Shown one piece after another: positions 36,201-41,214 of a stretch of DNA of 64,000 bases (position 1 is the stretch's first letter; every line of letters begins with the position of its first letter). Under the pieces are notes generated by a model. That model searched no databases. It saw only the letters and a program-made list of their open reading frames with translations, and was not told where the DNA came from. The translations under genes and the position numbers were made by a program. The stretch comes from Kitasatospora kifunensis (GTDB lineage Bacteria > Actinomycetota > Actinomycetes > Streptomycetales > Streptomycetaceae): the NCBI RefSeq assembly GCF_014203855.1, contig NZ_JACHJV010000004.1, positions 1 to 64,000 of the forward strand. The letters are read 5' to 3'.

Positions 36201-39200
36201 GTCTCCGACGGCAGCTCCGAGCACCTGCTGTGGGCGTACCACGGCCGCGGCGGCTACGGCCGCCGTCTGGCCCTGGAGAGCGCCGGGCCGCGAGCGCACC
36301 GCGAGCTGCGCGCGCTGGACGTCGACTCCGTAGCGCAGGCGGACCCGACTCCCGCCACCGAGTCGGCGGGCCGTGCGGCCGGCGCCGAGGGCCTACCGGA
36401 GGAGACCGGACAGCCGAGTGTCCCGAACACGGCGGGCCGGGAGAGGCAGCACGCCATCGTCCTGCTGAACGACTACCGGCCGTTCAGCGTCTGGGAGTTC
36501 CAGCTGACGATCGAAACCTGGTTCGGCCGAGCCACGCCCAACGGCCGGGGCTGGCTGCCCGAGTACCTCCAGGCGATGGAGTCGCGCGAGCAGATGACCG
36601 CCTGGGTGACCGGCCAGCTGGCCACCAACTACGGCAACTTCTTCCGCGACAGCAACGATCCCGAGCGGCCCGGATGGACGATCGAGCGCCGCGCGGACAA
36701 GACCCCGGAGGGCCTGCTGGGTACGCGGGGTGGCCGTGAACGGGCCATTGGCCTCATCCCCTGGGACGAGCTGCCCGCCTGGATCGAGGATGGCCTCACC
36801 GACGACCTTCGGCGGGAGCTCACCGAGGGAGCGGAGCAACTGCAGCAGGCGGACGATTCCGCGTACGGTGCCGCCGTAGACCGTCTCAGTGCCGCGACCG
36901 CGGCCGTGCTCGCAGGAATCGCCGAAGCCGGTCAGCCCTCGGAGCAGGCACTCCAGGCTGCCCGGGACCGGTTCGCCCCGGTCCTGGATGAGCCTCCGGC
37001 CGCAAAGCCCCACGAGCAGCCCATGATCACCGACGCGGATCTATTCAAGGCGCTCGGCACCGTGCGCGTCATCGGCGCGGCCGACATCGAGTACAACATG
37101 CACGGCTCGGTGGTGCCGGGGCAGCCGGAGACCCTCCGCCATCACCTGTTCCGGGCGAACCGGGGTGCGTCCGGGTACGCCGATGCCAGTGGGACCGAGG
37201 CCGAGTGCCTGACCTACGCGATGAGCGAGGAGGCGGTCCGGTCTGCTGCGGAAGCGGTGGAGGAGAACGCGGCGCAGCGTGCCCGGGCGTGGGCCTGGCT
37301 CGGTGAACCCGATCCGGAGCTGGTGGCGACGCCTGCCGAGTTGGACGAAAGCGAGCAACTGTCGAGCGGGCTGCCCGCCAGCATGGCGGCGCCGGGCGGA
37401 GAAGACCCTGCTGCGACCGTTTCCACTGGAAACGCCCAGGCCCCTGAAACCGGCCGGGGCGACCGCGACGAGGAGGCCGCACAGGACACCCTGTTCAGCA
37501 TGGACAGCGAGACCGACGACACCGCCGCGGCCGGCGGGGCGAGCCCGGCAGACGCCGGACCGATGGCGGCCGACGCCTCGAACGAGGTCGACGCGGACGA
37601 CGGCACCAGCGGGACGGACGGCGAAGTGCAGGTCGAGGAGCCCGCCCCGCCAGCCGCAGCGGCTGCACCCACGACGACGGCAGGGACCCTGGTCCAGCCG
37701 AAGGCACCGAAGATCCGGGACATCGTCTTCGCGGGCACCCGTGGCAGGGAGCAAGCGCAGGTGTGGGGCCACACCTACACCGTGAGCATGCTGGCCGGCG
37801 CCTACGACGTCCAACACGCTGCGACGCGCGAGCCCGTAGCGGGCCCCGGTGTCGGTGGGTTCATCCCCCGACGAGACGACATGAAGCGCGCCATCCTGGC
37901 CGACGCGGTACGGCGGGGCCCGGCTCCGGAGGAAGCTCCAGCCACACCGCAGCCGCAGGTAGAGACAGATGCGGCGTCCACTGCGGCCAGCACCGGGCCG
38001 GAGGCGCTTGTCCCAAGCCCGGACCACAGCGCCCCGGCGGACGAGGCAGTACCAGCTGAGCCGACGCCGACGGCCGGAGCCCCGGCTGACGACGTCACGG
38101 TGAGCCGCCTCACCGGTGACCCGGACGGCGCAGTCCCGCCAGGCGAGGACACTCCGAAGCTCGACACCCTCACAGGGGCCGCCGACTCTGCCGAGGCCGC
38201 GTTCGCCCCGACGACTCGGGACATCGTCTTCGCGGGCACCGGTGACCGTCGGCGGGCACAGGTGTGGGGCCACACCTACACCGTGCGCACGCTGGACGGC
38301 GTGTTCAAGGCCGAGGACTTTGTGACTGGCCAGTTCGTGGCAGGAGGGACCGGCGCAGGTGCGTCCTTCAAGGACCAGGCAGAGTTGGAGCGGGGCATCC
38401 TGGCCGACGCGGTTCGGCGAGGCCCTGCCGTGATGGGTGCTGCCATGGAACCCCAGGCTGAGCCTGGCTCGCTCGCCTGGCACGAACAGAACGTCGCCCG
38501 CTTGAGGGTGCTGCACGGGGAAGCCCGACTGGCACTGGAGCAGGAAAGGGACAACGGGCAGGACACCGCTGTCCCGGAGGCGCTGGTCGCCGAAACGCAC
38601 GCGGCCTGGATTGCCGCCATCACCGCACGCCGCGAGGCTGTCGAGGTGGCTGAGGGACGCTTCCCCTACAAGGCTGGCGACGTGGTGAGCATCCGCGCGC
38701 GACAGGGGTTGTGGGTCGTCCATGGAGCCTCGCAGATGTACGGGCTGTGGCATGTCCGGCCGGTCGAAGCCGGCGTGGATGATTCCTTCCCCGAGGTCAG
38801 GTCGACGGCGATGACGCTCATCGAGCGCGATGGGATGTCGGCGCCGGAGGAACCGGCCACCGGCAGCATCGCCGCGGGCGCGTCTGCCACCAGCCCGAGC
38901 TACAGCGAACCCGGTCTGTTCGAGGTGGCGGAGGAACCCGAGCCGACACAATCCGCTGGCGACATCGGCAACGGGTCTGCGGCGGAGCCGGAGTCCGCCC
39001 CGGGCGACGGCCCGGACACCCTGGAGGGCGCCCGCATCCACAGCGGGGAGGATCTCGCCTTCGCGCAGGAGCTCCCCGCCTCGGACGAGCCACTTGCCGA
39101 CGAGACCGAACACCAAGACAGCGACACAGCGCAGTTGGAACCGCAGGGAGCGGCACCAGGGAAGGAAGCCATGGCAGGAGAGACTGGCGGCCCGGTTCCG

Positions 39201-41057
39201 GCCGACCAGCATCTGGAGTACAGCGAGCACGAGCTCTTCGACGTCCCCGAGGAGCCGGAGTTCCCAGAACCCCAGGATGACCTCGGACGGCAGGGGGGCT
39301 ACAGCGATGAGGAGTTGGAGAGCATGGCAGAAGAAGATGCAAGGCAGGCCGGACTCAACCAGGCGCCGGCCAACTACCAGTCGATCATGCCGCCCGTCCC
39401 GGAGACCTTCAGCCGGGAGTGGATCGCAGCTACGAGGGACAGGCTCAATCGCGCCGCGCCTGCCACCGACGGGCCCTCGCTCTCCCCTGAGGACATGTTG
39501 ACCCTCCTTCGGGACGAGGACCGCCTGTCCGGCACCCGCCGTGCCTCGCGTCAGGAGGCCGCCGACCTTGCCGTGTGGGCGGTTAGTTCCTACATGCGCG
39601 GTGAGCACTCCCGTGTGCTCACGCTGCTTGCGCCCGAGGGCATGACCTACACCCGAACCCCCGACGGTGGACTCGGCGACCTGCAGCGCCTTCCCCCGCC
39701 GCCGGTCCCCTTCAGTCGGGAGTGGATCGCAGCGACCAGGGTCACCCTCAGTCAGGCCGGGCCTGCCACCGACGGGCCGTCGCTCTCGCCCGAGGACATG
39801 TTGACCCTCCTTCGGGACGAGGACCGTCTGTCCGGCACTCGCCGTGCCTCGCGTCAGGAGGCCGCCGAGCGCGCCCAGCTGGCGATCGCGGCCTACGTGT
39901 TCGGTGAGCACTCCCGTGCGTTCACCCTGCTTGTGCCCGAGGGCATGACCTACAGCCGAACCCCCGAGGGGAGACTCGGCGACCTGCAACCCATCGCTGC
40001 GCCCGCGCTGGCGACGCCCAGCGGCCCGGTTGAGGACGTCGCCCCGGCTCAAGACGGCAAGCAGGCTCCCGTGGCGGACCTCCCGGCCGAGGCACCTGCC
40101 CCGCAGCAGCTCGCCGAGGAGAACACGCCGCAGATCAAGGACGTGATCGAAGAGGAGCGCCCGGCGGCCGAACCGGAAGAGGAAGGGAAGAACGGAACAG
40201 CCCCGGCTGTCGAGACCCCCGCCCAGCAGGCCTCCGCGCCAGCAGCTGGAGCGAGCCAGCCGGCCGCTGCCACCACGTCGCCGACCGCGAGCATCGAGAA
40301 CGCGGCCGAGCACCAGGACGAGTACCGCGAGGGCGACATCTGGCTCGACGTCAACAGGTCGTTCGCCGATTTCAAGGTCGCGCTGGTCGAGAACCTGCCG
40401 GTCGAGAAAGCAGAAGAGGTCATCGCGATCGTGGACGAGAACCTGCAGTCTGTCGCGGACGCCGCAGCCGCGGTGGCCGAGGAGCCGGAGCCGACCGTGG
40501 GCGCGGTGATGGAGGGTCAGGACACCGCGAAGGCTCTGCAGGGCGCCTACATCGCGGCACGGGCCCACTTCCGCGAGCACCTGGACTCCCCGGAATGGCG
40601 CGTGCTGGAAGGGCTGATGACGATGCCCACCAAGATGCAGGCCGCCATCAAGGAGGCCACCGGCGAGCAGTTCGAGACCATCGCCCAGGACAGCCGGTTC
40701 AAGAAGTTCAAGCACAAGACCGCCGAGATCGCGTACTGGGTCGGGGCGAAGCTGGCGTCGGGGGTGGCGAAGACTGCCGGCTTCGTGGACCGAGTGGCCC
40801 AGAAGCTCGCCACCAAGCTGGCCCAGGCCGCCGCCGACCGGGCTGCCCGGTACCGCGGAGACCTGCCGGCCCCGGCGCAGCCCGCAGCTGCAGTCCCGGC
40901 GGCGGGCAAAGAGGCGGGTGCCGCCCAGGTCGCTGTGGCCGCGATCGGCGTCGCCGGGGTGGGGGCCAAGAGCAAGGCCGCCACGCCCGTGTCCGAGCAG
41001 CCGAGGCCGCCTGCGGGCGCGCTCCTGGTCGGACAGTCCAGCGGAGCCGAGATGTAG
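24246..41057 (+). CDS. giant N6-methylase / SNF2-like helicase fusion
   Basis: The 5,603-residue protein is intact for 16.8 kb. Order: an N-terminal unit with VPGY (about 40-70); low-complexity residues 350-475 where another gene is nested; an N6-adenine methylase core (EPGSGSGNF at 616-624, NVPFG at 681-685); an SNF2-like helicase (GAGKT at 1326-1330, DESHEF at 1486-1491, and MGTGTNVQ with QRDGRAERQGN near 1800-1840). The last 3,600 residues are Ala/Pro/Glu-rich with modules in pairs: LPGF modules near 2640-3080, LPxV/EVEAWL modules near 3123-3315 and 3835-4027, RDIVFAG modules near 4490 and 4657, FSREWIAATR modules at 5055 and 5156. ATG 24246 follows GGGGGAG by 9 bases. Such methylase-helicases sit beside relaxases on conjugative elements and may protect or remodel incoming DNA. 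Confidence 0.85.
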   Translation: MSDLDQPTPEQSATASQDNAPAGLQETAEAPREVTPLTAVPGYSLARYGRHVRRYEVLNPYGEVVGEVKGSYFERQGVVDGVTLPGEAMSEEAMAELVVRHYRARRLPEDQRDPVWIEVGPGSVATIYGTVKGKDTPDHRAAKGRGSFMWKPSIGAWQTGSKWRPETRRRNLGEVLAEFARQDRYVVVRDAGDTGPLPGDLPSLQAIRKEITREELRAGEPGSESHQRMLEETAALRVERDLLVVDEVQYRRSPLKLTDQDLADESAELTRLQEQAGYPADSPLAQIVAFRATLLATETFRREEARRAREALAVLDQLGALRAAATLDPERPSADSQLPTGAGVSTGNDPEGPSAAHPAGGSVLASATDVAATHRETSDAEDEQARPAGPGVLGDVPAGGPRGAGQRAGTGGVLPGPGDAGHGGDRADSGRPAAAAPGRAASGSEGEREGAGRGDGLRGADLAAEGAGDGAPGDVATPGSRAAGQGDLVPRGEAERAAANLAALETLRALQQDDRPATEDEQQTLALWSGWGALPRIFEPRPVRAAAGSDAAHERAVTRWERVAEVRDRVRELLTKDEWNSARTNTLNAHYTDPQLVEAIWGAVRTMGFDGGSVLEPGSGSGNFIAAAPQDTSEPVWMTGVELDPTTAAISQYRFPDAEIVNSGFEDLRVPSATYKAVVGNVPFGKFQPYDEVHNPDRKLSIHDLFILKGLASLEPGGVLAVITSRFTLDAKQERADDGRPTAREQMYELGDLVGAVRLPARAHLATAGTDVVTDVVFLRRRKASEERGDDAWLRTEERVLPGHDEPVRVNAYFDQHPEHVLGELRTRLGQFGPEPTVDGAGLDVAARLTEVAQDITREAFENGRGTGGSAGERARTLLRAAQGVPDGSLDLDENGEPTIVEDGLVVPLEVHPDQRGRLIQLITLKQMVNGLYEAEAATDIAGETPRLYALRKELRETYRAYRKKNPSLAKPRQNRIFTPKEAKERQLAEGLASVPDAWKWETAFALIDDDPDAKLLFGLETWDEDSKRATEQKVLTRRVLEPRVLPDRAATPEDAVALAMEHDGGVLRMSRVAWLLSVDEAEAALQLGPLAFRDPEQKGAWEPRTRYLSGNVRDKLQAAIKAAGDDPSYAANVAALQQVQPDDLTPAEIKAKLGAPWIPVDVYEQFLHDLGLPAAKVVHIGGAIWEVKGADRPTEIARKDWGTEKRSTGELVTAMLRQTDSTIKVTFKDRDGNVFVDETATAEAAEKVKQLREAWEDWVWLDEGRSERLARIYNHTFNNLVLPEYSNAPLTLPGVIEDWEMRPHQNQAIRQILAQPTNLLAHVVGAGKTATMAAGAMELRRTGMATKPLFVVPNHMLKQWTREFSQLYPNAKLLAISASDLGVKRRARFMAQIAGGEWDAVIITHEALVRVPLRPETIKSYMDKEIDTLRKQLDAAVEAGMHDRTVKQIENSLTNAEARLKEQIAKTQGVGVFLEDTGVDYLFIDESHEFKNLRTISAIPGAGIDGADKATKVHMILDMLREKSDTGRIATLATGTPVANSVTEAYVLMRYLAPDLLKDMGLEAFDAWAATFGEVVSSLEPDPKGGGYRFKARFSRFYNVPEMMKVYHTFADVQMAEDLNLPVPNIRVVKVDQRGEVNLVPTTRAQRAFLKQLKNQPWISRPGGVLKALGQGLRASLDMRLVGGLEEEGSKLADAAEQIFQIWQENKDNVYPVSKDDPTPQALPGALQLVFCDDGTPGSSAEHNTDLYADLRDKLVAKGMPREAIKFIHEAGTDAKKDKLFSDARSGKVAVLIGSTSKMGTGTNVQARAVALHHLSYPWRPADMSQRDGRAERQGNLHMPEIPGLPDDIRLIYYVTAGTFDEFRLNTLARKARFIAQIQRRDFDIREIEDIGGEAMNLGLLTALASGDPTILQHVEATAERARMQSLSRGWDRAADRQASELRTLDAYLGQADTALAAMRFTLPAAIPTTGDAFAMTLGEKAYAERDKAARVLGARLEEIARDTTLPIGQPIELGTLGGQPFHAEVNYDMHAHRQVKLRFPWGHVVPVGHRDDRGTWYAQKLTAANGRGAVQSLETFLNRLGEDTEKLAAEVEKVRERRDQVGAKLQDKDANPYRASARSLEREEMLLGRLVIVNEKAADLAERIEEAGEYVPKQHLDDLAALEAQVADYRRQIEEQHEIQRSAKEAAEAAKPVMGGGTQRPAGAATQSATAAAAVTASGAEPPLATQDGLFAPGAEQDGPPEQNAPQDEQVPLLTSLIRNAVEGPDAERAAEGADWDQAAVRDDAELLLEMRMVVAETSSYEALELDDRTGITRRYMDAWGTFITSVREGLDQHLEATQQALAVTSELNRTLDQHVYVPSENQELIDNLLADTRQHLDRLRDLSGPDPDEFDVADDGMSLEEMAAHDAAAMAGMSGGTVQVISGGGPDGPGDSVLAQFLQGVTGPLPGPPSEIAVPVPDPATDLPDFAILIRSAAPFADPQEAVQAIEGVHGDYHLWANTPVARTYLAEQDPAYPVAALEAAWIHALGYRGDDPAEVMQRYGMAVAWAQFLARALAEAAQADPVNREHLLDGADALAAFGTSVQDMVARTMASRAANQAAEQQAEVGPELAPAGQPAADQGDTTPAVDGDPVEPHLSPVEALPGFTIRVASDQDGTQHEVLSPDGQPIARLHWGFGGWRSEGEHGTTPVITPQRDPLPQQAAAAQAAHTWAFHSGLRLGPDADTPFSDEDLQAAQDQWLQLQDDVRRGGEQAFGSAAGDQTELQQLEHALTALTQAHEARTADPTPTTTRAQADALRTLPGPAAALRARLGTTPSERPLSYTLLRILQEAADQEPRLEATAAELEPEAAAEAQEPAGAEPEPGTDLVPVSSLPGFAVRITERPGDTPEHHLIAPGGYEAARLYGSRSGWHARLGNEATPLVRDLETAALQAAQMWAFEEDVEVHLYPDPGQPYATQQDLRAALSLWADLRQEMHNAAARAFTDRYGRQPELQALDRAFAALGQAGRSTGTGRIVESLRLQADALDAFIGPATALRDPLTGDAREWLSYPLMRIVQEARNQQPRLRATADQLEERRRQRQEEAKAQAEQAAGDSLEPAAAEPDHTAAPEQAQEADPDVVTGPPVLLDLGAQGDSLILRVAVDGSTRAQVLPNVGVAHLPGLGLPAVATLVGLPRPAAAADTLITNDEVEAWLGEHLPTRILAAAWNVPAVQRDLLFTIADALRDAMAPTPEDIAARVLAAASADPEMIRAAHTVDRDGFPATFLAFADDLVNRDGGEHLMWAYNLSQDGYGRLAVLASADRAYESLRQLDLPAAETQASGAASAPEAGPDPAAQAVADEQPAAVAADPQQADLEPAPAGTAEQPGREAEEDIQPDPSEGGRPDGSDTAAAPTPGDEDYVRLMLLGPAERWMANSSFAFVREANPGAAESMTAAWAAVEAVAQQPVGEHIPVFEAAAAATAAVLQWYAPPALMPQDHRDQLEQLAAAVTEAAVRQETDEAAVSTENDGQEAGPFHTPGEELITPDGPGRVVGTSPEGVLVNVSGTYELYAQEMLYRPGEEPPAPTRAEVDAEEQRREQLAQAATDEGVALKSGGRLKNLDVDAGHGLIVTDDGLTTLGWVRARLAEDGQRIEWWGQDARGGAPEDMQWHDGLPATAGIPPLRAASYVVQRHELEPDRQEGVVPSGNPRREITFTPAQVRELAVLPVPDAERPEVDWRPGEFRRYTLQAAEMRTLALAARVEAGHLGKQVPLTAASRRREKVLLRLAGTLNREANTTDRTLATIPPPGQPDPFAQFHPAEGQEAVPDVGRDTNPVATAPEPAPAPQPQPAPARVQQPPVRIVLTTGGGGVLTAQITFADWGLARPILGTSAADVPGTTLPAVTNVPLLLRPAALTDTVVSDDEVEAWLDDALPGTPLAEAWAVPEVRAGLLGTAVAAVRDSMSPSYSDLATWLVEAAAEDPALVRAAHTEELDGFAPLFEEFADRLVSDGSSEHLLWAYHGRGGYGRRLALESAGPRAHRELRALDVDSVAQADPTPATESAGRAAGAEGLPEETGQPSVPNTAGRERQHAIVLLNDYRPFSVWEFQLTIETWFGRATPNGRGWLPEYLQAMESREQMTAWVTGQLATNYGNFFRDSNDPERPGWTIERRADKTPEGLLGTRGGRERAIGLIPWDELPAWIEDGLTDDLRRELTEGAEQLQQADDSAYGAAVDRLSAATAAVLAGIAEAGQPSEQALQAARDRFAPVLDEPPAAKPHEQPMITDADLFKALGTVRVIGAADIEYNMHGSVVPGQPETLRHHLFRANRGASGYADASGTEAECLTYAMSEEAVRSAAEAVEENAAQRARAWAWLGEPDPELVATPAELDESEQLSSGLPASMAAPGGEDPAATVSTGNAQAPETGRGDRDEEAAQDTLFSMDSETDDTAAAGGASPADAGPMAADASNEVDADDGTSGTDGEVQVEEPAPPAAAAAPTTTAGTLVQPKAPKIRDIVFAGTRGREQAQVWGHTYTVSMLAGAYDVQHAATREPVAGPGVGGFIPRRDDMKRAILADAVRRGPAPEEAPATPQPQVETDAASTAASTGPEALVPSPDHSAPADEAVPAEPTPTAGAPADDVTVSRLTGDPDGAVPPGEDTPKLDTLTGAADSAEAAFAPTTRDIVFAGTGDRRRAQVWGHTYTVRTLDGVFKAEDFVTGQFVAGGTGAGASFKDQAELERGILADAVRRGPAVMGAAMEPQAEPGSLAWHEQNVARLRVLHGEARLALEQERDNGQDTAVPEALVAETHAAWIAAITARREAVEVAEGRFPYKAGDVVSIRARQGLWVVHGASQMYGLWHVRPVEAGVDDSFPEVRSTAMTLIERDGMSAPEEPATGSIAAGASATSPSYSEPGLFEVAEEPEPTQSAGDIGNGSAAEPESAPGDGPDTLEGARIHSGEDLAFAQELPASDEPLADETEHQDSDTAQLEPQGAAPGKEAMAGETGGPVPADQHLEYSEHELFDVPEEPEFPEPQDDLGRQGGYSDEELESMAEEDARQAGLNQAPANYQSIMPPVPETFSREWIAATRDRLNRAAPATDGPSLSPEDMLTLLRDEDRLSGTRRASRQEAADLAVWAVSSYMRGEHSRVLTLLAPEGMTYTRTPDGGLGDLQRLPPPPVPFSREWIAATRVTLSQAGPATDGPSLSPEDMLTLLRDEDRLSGTRRASRQEAAERAQLAIAAYVFGEHSRAFTLLVPEGMTYSRTPEGRLGDLQPIAAPALATPSGPVEDVAPAQDGKQAPVADLPAEAPAPQQLAEENTPQIKDVIEEERPAAEPEEEGKNGTAPAVETPAQQASAPAAGASQPAAATTSPTASIENAAEHQDEYREGDIWLDVNRSFADFKVALVENLPVEKAEEVIAIVDENLQSVADAAAAVAEEPEPTVGAVMEGQDTAKALQGAYIAARAHFREHLDSPEWRVLEGLMTMPTKMQAAIKEATGEQFETIAQDSRFKKFKHKTAEIAYWVGAKLASGVAKTAGFVDRVAQKLATKLAQAAADRAARYRGDLPAPAQPAAAVPAAGKEAGAAQVAVAAIGVAGVGAKSKAATPVSEQPRPPAGALLVGQSSGAEM
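25274..25290. repeat. GTTTCCACTGGAAAC palindrome, copy 2
   Basis: This is identical to the copy at 7291 over all 17 bases. It lies in the giant gene where it codes VSTGN, at the start of the low-complexity segment. Confidence 0.55.
25381..25671 (+). CDS. 96-residue gene nested in the giant gene
   Basis: The nested frame is read one base ahead of the giant frame. It has AGGGAG 7 bases before its ATG, third positions that are G or C in nearly all of its 97 codons, and a normal soluble composition (for example LAQEYWETYRPAALAELG and MVYAEQIWLPKEPG). Over the same bases the giant frame gives only Gly/Ala/Pro-rich low-complexity sequence, so this frame is the one under selection. It looks like a small helical actinomycete protein of unknown function. 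The giant gene either overprints it or was formed around it. Confidence 0.65.
   Translation: MPRTNRHGLLAQEYWETYRPAALAELGSAQEQGEFFRGLGMRVMEEIGQTADDLLLQLPAEQRAAARANVKAQAEEMVYAEQIWLPKEPGTEHREM
34748..34764. repeat. GTTTCCACTGGAAAC palindrome, copy 3 (one change)
   Basis: CGTTTCCACTGAAAACG has one mismatch to the other copies. It lies in a linker of the giant protein and codes VSTEN. Confidence 0.45.
37418..37434. repeat. GTTTCCACTGGAAAC palindrome, copy 4
   Basis: This is identical to copies 1 and 2. It codes VSTGN in another linker of the giant protein. Confidence 0.55.
39408..39996 (+). repeat. tandem 303-bp coding repeat
   Basis: Two adjacent copies start at 39408 and 39711. They code modules beginning FSREWIAATR and share long identical DNA blocks, including the stretch coding SPEDMLTLLRDEDRLSGTRR. 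The near identity of the DNA, not only the protein, points to a recent duplication or gene conversion. Confidence 0.8.
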
Positions 41058-41112
41058 CCGCCAGCTCCGGCCGCGCAGGCCGGCAGGGGGCAAGCACGGC
41101 GAGCCGGGAATC

Positions 41113-41144
41113 GGTGGCGACTCAGAAATTTCTGAGTCGCCACC
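41113..41144. terminator. perfect 32-bp palindrome after the giant gene
   Basis: Arms GGTGGCGACTCAGAAA and TTTCTGAGTCGCCACC are exact complements with no loop. It lies 56 bases after the stop of the giant gene and closely matches the palindrome at 24028. Confidence 0.65.
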
Positions 41145-41214
41145 GGCCGGCCCGACCGGGTTGGGCCCTGGACGTACCAGCCGCAGGGTGGCGCACGACT
41201 GACGAGGGAGCCGC

